Origin: Hirudo medicinalis
Taxonomy: Eukaryota > Annelida > Clitellata > Hirudinida > Hirudinidae
DNA length: 11,316 bases
Reading direction: 5' to 3'
Assembly (NCBI GenBank): GCA_011800805.1
Contig: MPNW01000057.1
Span: forward strand, 121,138 to 132,453
Shown here: piece after piece, positions 7,959-11,316 of the stretch
Layout of the letters: each line of letters starts with the position of its first letter
How positions within the stretch are numbered: position 1 is the first letter of the stretch
The notes under the pieces: generated by a model
The model's database searches: none
Told to the model about the DNA's origin: nothing
The model's input: the letters and a program-made list of their open reading frames with translations, nothing else
Made by a program: the position numbers and the translations under genes

Positions 7959-10571
7959 ATGGACTTCCATGTCATATTTCGTTCTCGTTCTATACAGATG
8001 GTTATTTTTATCGCTTCGTTAATCGGAGTTTTGGTATTGGTGCCTATGATGATCAGTCACTTCTCCCAAAATACATTAAGTGGAAGTATCCTTGATGAAG
8101 ATAACAATTGCGGGTTGGTGCTTTTAATTGACCATTTAACAAAATGTTACTAAATAAAGTCATCAAACATTCAATATGAGCCAAAAAATTGTTTTATGTA
8201 ACAAGTTTATCATTGACTGCAAGTAAATGACAAGCTATTGGAGACAAATCTATATAATCTAAGCATATTTAAGTGCCTTCCCAGAACATTCAATCATAAC
8301 ATAACTTTTATTCATGTTTTTGTCTTAGAATAAGTCTGGTGGAATCGATTCCAGAGGGTTTGGTATTTAATGGAAGTTCTCCAAATTATTTATCAACTTA
8401 TAATGCCTGGATGACCATGCTGAAACAGGCAAAGCATTCTGTCAAAATTGTTTCTTTCTATTGGGTCCTCAATGATCACAATCAGAAATCAGCAAAGCAG
8501 GTTGACATTTAACTTATTAAACTGTGGGAATAGGGTATTTGAAAAGAAACAAGGGACAAAGCCATTGCATAACAATAAACAAATACTGTTAATTAGGTGA
8601 AATGATGAGATACTGCTTAAGATCAATATTTGTTAAAAAGAACAAATACTTTAGATATATAAATTATTTCTTTAGATAAGTATGTATAAAGTGTGAATAC
8701 TTTTGAATATCAAGTGACAAATTAATTTTTTTATGTTATTGTTGTTCATTTAAGTGTTTGATAAATCCAAGTACTCCCAGTTAATCATTTTGTAATAATT
8801 AATAATTTATTTTACAGGGTGAGAACATCTTAAAGGAAATACTGATAGTCTTGAAAAGAGGTGTCAAAGTGACGATCATACAGAATATTCCGACCGCAAA
8901 ATTCCCTAACAAGGATTCCGAAGTTATAAAACAAGCTGGTAGAACACATAGATTATCGCACTTTTAGACAATTATTTGGTAACATCCAACCGATTACATT
9001 TTGAAGGAGCAGAAGTCCTAGATGTGGATATGTACAAATTCTTTGGTAATGGAGTACTACACACCAAATTTTGGGTGATTGATGATGAGACGATGTACGT
9101 AGGGAGTGCAAATACAGACTGGAGATCTCTCACTCAGGTAATTTTTGATAACTTATTTAGTGGTTTTCCAACATTATTTTGTTTGCTTTTCATTTGCTCT
9201 CTTGCTTAATAAACTTTTCAAATTAAAAAATGGGAATTAACATTGTCAAACAGGTGAAAGAACTTGGTGTGTTAGTTACTTCTTGTAAAAGTCTGATTGA
9301 AGATGCCCTAAAGATTGTTGGGGTGTATATCTATGTTGCCACCAACAATAGGTTACCCACTGTTTGGCCCAGAGAATTCAGGACAAAATTCAATAAGGAC
9401 AGACCTCTCGACGTCAAGCTAAATGGAACGGATTCAAAAGTTTACCTTACGGTACCGGTTTCCGTTCTTCTTTTGTTGCATGTAATTCCAATAGCGGCGT
9501 AATTTTACGTAAAAATATTTACCGACGAATGTCTCATTGCAAGAGTTCACCTCGAGAGCTGTGTCCGTCCGGGAGAACTGCAGAAATTGATGCCATCTTG
9601 GATGTAATTAAAAAAGCAAAGATTTTTGTTAACATTGCTGTTATGGATTATGCTCCTATTACAGCATTCCAAACACCAAAGAGGTCTTTAATTTTTTTCT
9701 AAGAAAGTTTGCAATCACAAGGAACATTGCTTAATTTTCAAATTTCAGATTTTGGCCACTCATTGATGATGCTTTAAGAAGTGCTGCATTTGAGAGGAAA
9801 TTACAAATAAATTTTTTGGGAAGTATTTGGTCACAGACAAAGACTGAAATGCTTCAATTTTTGAAGTCTCTTGCCATTCTGAACGATGTCAACTCTACAA
9901 TATCAATAGTTAGTTTTAGATTTGGTCAAATTGTCATTCAGTTAACACGAGGACAAACAGTTGTTCGGGAAATGGCGTTGGAAGTGCATTTTTATTAGAT
10001 CCTAATATTCTATTTCTTGGGATAGCTGACAAATTTAGAATACTTCTACACAATTTTGCCACCTTTAAATTTTGATGCCTGTCACATAGTTATGTTAATC
10101 TTGGCTAGAAATGTTTTCTCAAACCAATTTTGGCAATAGTTTGTAAATGATTTGAATCATTTTGTTAAATTTCACATCATAAGAAACTCTTCTGCATACC
10201 TTCAAATGGAGAACAAAAGTTGATTCCACATGCAAGGGTCAATCACAACAAATACATGGTGACAGATAATGCTGCCTACATCAGTGAGACATAGTCTTTT
10301 TTTTTTACTTTTAAATAATGGGAAAACAAAATTTTGATCAAAGAATGGAAGAATGACATTTAATATTTTATTTTGAAACCAAGGTAATTCAAACTGGTTA
10401 GGAGATTACTTTGTGAACACTGCTGGCGTGTCTATTGTGGTGAATCAAACCTCTGATTCCAAAGGGCAGGGCTTACACTCAGAACTCCACCAGGTTTTTG
10501 TAAGAGATTGGACATCCGAACATTCGGTTGACATTTGGGACGTGAAATCAATTAGTTATACTTGCGAGTAA
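7959..10571 (+). CDS. PLD3: PLD3/PLD4-like lysosomal 5'-exonuclease / phospholipase D family protein (9 exons)
   Basis: Proposed exons are 7959-8113, 8329-8500, 8818-8938, 9007-9137, 9254-9451, 9544-9683, 9749-9908, 10184-10283 and 10384-10571, totalling 1365 nt and 454 residues. All introns are GT-AG and every join keeps frame. A hydrophobic anchor at about 12-31 with no signal cleavage site gives type II topology. LVESIPEGL and FYWVL mark the family. The first HKD motif is HTKFWVID (His168, Lys170, Asp175), followed by [17 protein letters not shown]. The second is HNKYMVTD (His380, Lys382, Asp387), followed by SNSNW. CPSGRT and [11 protein letters not shown] match PLD3. Sequons include NGS, NGT, NST and NQT. 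Human PLD3 has 490 residues, so this copy is full length apart from a shorter or partly unseen cytoplasmic tail. Family members act in lysosomes as 5'-3' single-strand nucleases and have been linked to BMP lipid synthesis. PLD3 versus PLD4 cannot be separated here. The N-terminal start is the only doubtful part. Confidence 0.95.
9007..9137 (+). other. PLD exon 4 with the first catalytic HKD motif
   Basis: Acceptor TTTTGAAG completes a Gly codon (G|GA) with exon 3. His is coded at 9060-9062, Lys at 9066-9068 and Asp at 9081-9083, then [12 protein letters not shown] and a GTAATT donor in phase 0. The preceding intron is only 68 bp (8939-9006). Intact catalytic residues and clean splice sites argue against a pseudogene. 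Confidence 0.9.
10184..10283 (+). other. PLD exon 8 with the second catalytic HKD motif
   Basis: The exon starts [11 protein letters not shown] and encodes [15 protein letters not shown], with His at 10244-10246, Lys at 10250-10252 and Asp at 10265-10267. It ends in a phase-1 donor (A|GTGAGA) that joins exon 9 to give Ser-Asn-Ser-Asn-Trp. The acceptor (CATCATAAG) has a weak pyrimidine tract, and the join to exon 7 is one residue shorter than I recall for vertebrate PLD3, so this acceptor is slightly less certain than the others. Confidence 0.85.
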
Positions 10572-10591
10572 CTTGGACCATTTCTGAGGAC

Positions 10592-10597
10592 AATACA
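10592..10597 (+). terminator. Possible variant polyadenylation signal of the PLD gene
   Basis: AATACA lies 20 nt after the stop codon, with T/GT-rich sequence at about 10624-10639. No canonical AATAAA occurs within 200 nt of the stop, so this weak variant is the best local candidate. Confidence 0.25.
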
Positions 10598-10740
10598 AAT
10601 TAAACAAATTACCATTACTAACCGTTTCTTTTTGTGATGCAAGAAGCTTTAAACCAAATTGTGTACTTGTTCTTATTAGTGAATTTTTACGGTGCATGAC
10701 TTTGAGAAAGTTAGGCTCCAGTCCACATTTTATTACCTAG

Positions 10741-10810
10741 CGAAGTCATAGGCATAGCCATGGGGGAGCAAAGGGGCACTTCCCCCTATCAATGTCAGTT
10801 TACCCCTTGA
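10741..10810. repeat. Interspersed-repeat fragment with GGGGGA/TCCCCC hairpin
   Basis: GGGGGA (10762-10767) and TCCCCC (10781-10786) can pair across a 13-nt loop, inside GGCATAGCCATGGGGGAGC...TTTACCCC. On the minus strand it reads CCCCCATGGCTATGCCTATG, a phrase I associate with the ends of dispersed repeats in many invertebrates. The element's length and class are not visible from this copy. Confidence 0.35.
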
Positions 10811-10914
10811 TATATATATTGATTTGATATCTAAATCCACATAATTCACAAATAATTTATTGATCATAATACAGCTTCAGGAAACTAGGAAAGCTTATTA
10901 CATATTATAAGTTT

Positions 10915-11201
10915 CAGCAACTAATTTGCAGCTGGAAAGCACGTGCCGGAGAGTTTGATCTTCGCCGCAGAGCTCACATCTTTTTTCGTCTACTAAACCC
11001 CATCACTGCAAATTATCTAGAGAGGGGAGTTTGTCAATACTCGGTTCGTATCACAAAGGCTAGTCGAAACGAGAGTATGCTTCAAATTTCCTTCCATGTT
11101 CGCTGGAGAGTTTTGTCCCAAGTGGTCCACAGTCCCTGTGGAGCCCGTTGCACAGCCTTTGTCACTCTCGTTCTGAATCTCGTTTCTTCTTGTTGTAACT
11201 C
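10915..11201 (-). mobile_element. Decayed reverse-transcriptase C-terminal fragment (relic B)
   Basis: On the minus strand, 11201 down to about 11087 reads ELQQEETRFRTRVTKAVQRA, then PQGLWTTWDKTLQRTWKEI, then a stop. LAFVIRTEY follows before an extra T at about 11040-11043. The next frame gives DKLPSLDNLQ, a stop, WGLVDEKRCELCGEDQTLRH and VLSSCK. The C-x2-C...H...C knuckle uses codons at 10976-10978, 10967-10969, 10943-10945 and 10928-10930. The QG.WT.W, YD.LPS..NL and HVLSSCK phrases match the C-terminal region of a retroelement RT-like ORF family found in fish and marine invertebrates, from memory. Two stops and a frameshift make it a relic. It is a different family from relic A. Sequence beyond 11201 may belong to the same element but is not recognisable. 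Confidence 0.7.
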
Positions 11202-11316
11202 GCAGTTAGTCGATTAAACCAAGACACTACAGACAACTACTTTATTCGCCAACGAATCCACACTACCTAACACACAACTAGGACTAGAACGAACAAAAGG
11301 GAAGTTGCCGCTCCTA

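Noticed and set aside
9816..9998. 60-codon frame extending past PLD exon 7
   Set aside because: Read-through into the 275-bp intron 7. The GTTAGT donor at 9909 ends the exon and the similarity to PLD3 stops there.
11202..11316. Possible LTR end on the minus strand (AATAAA followed by GT-rich sequence and TTACAACA)
   Set aside because: No primer-binding site is recognisable, and the adjoining sequence reads as RT-ORF relic B in frame through the supposed LTR boundary. A coding relic is therefore the better explanation.

Overview
The window comes from an intron-rich, AT-rich animal nuclear genome, most likely an invertebrate. Both protein-coding genes are split by GT-AG introns, many only 57 to 120 bp long. 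One gene is a clear metazoan lysosomal phospholipase D3/4. The intergenic DNA holds decayed non-LTR-type retroelement pieces and simple repeats of kinds common in aquatic invertebrates. The Ig-type gene reminds me of arthropod proteins, so an arthropod such as a crustacean or chelicerate is my first guess, but the sequence alone does not settle the taxon.

Positions 1-2800 show no gene I can support. The only items worth marking are a perfect NRF-1/Ewg-type palindrome near 2011 and some low-complexity tracts. From 2883 to 5463 (+ strand) lies a complete seven-exon gene for a cell-surface protein of about 459 residues: signal peptide, three Ig-like domains, one C-terminal membrane segment. A canonical AATAAA follows at 5545. 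The splice phases all fit: five of the six introns are phase 1, as is typical of Ig-superfamily genes.

The interval 5464-7900 is transposon debris. A minus-strand reverse-transcriptase tail relic (5718-6075) abuts a compound TTA/TTG/TCG microsatellite. A plus-strand, 5'-truncated CR1/L2/Jockey-like element (about 7022-7545) has a 3' stem-loop and an AAT-repeat tail. A short GCGCC...GGCGC interspersed-repeat fragment follows.

From 7959 to 10571 (+ strand) lies a nine-exon gene for a type II membrane PLD3/PLD4-like protein of 454 residues. Both HxKxxxxD catalytic motifs are intact, and all eight introns are GT-AG and phase-consistent. The right end (10740-11201) carries a hairpin-forming repeat fragment and a second, different minus-strand reverse-transcriptase C-terminal relic that may run off the window.

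The two genes share orientation, but nothing suggests they work together: one is a surface adhesion/recognition protein and the other a lysosomal nuclease/transphosphatidylase. I found no CRISPR array, rRNA or tRNA, and no evidence of a previously undescribed system. The points most worth following are the unnamed Ig protein, the retroelement 3' hairpin, and the upstream ORFs in front of both genes.
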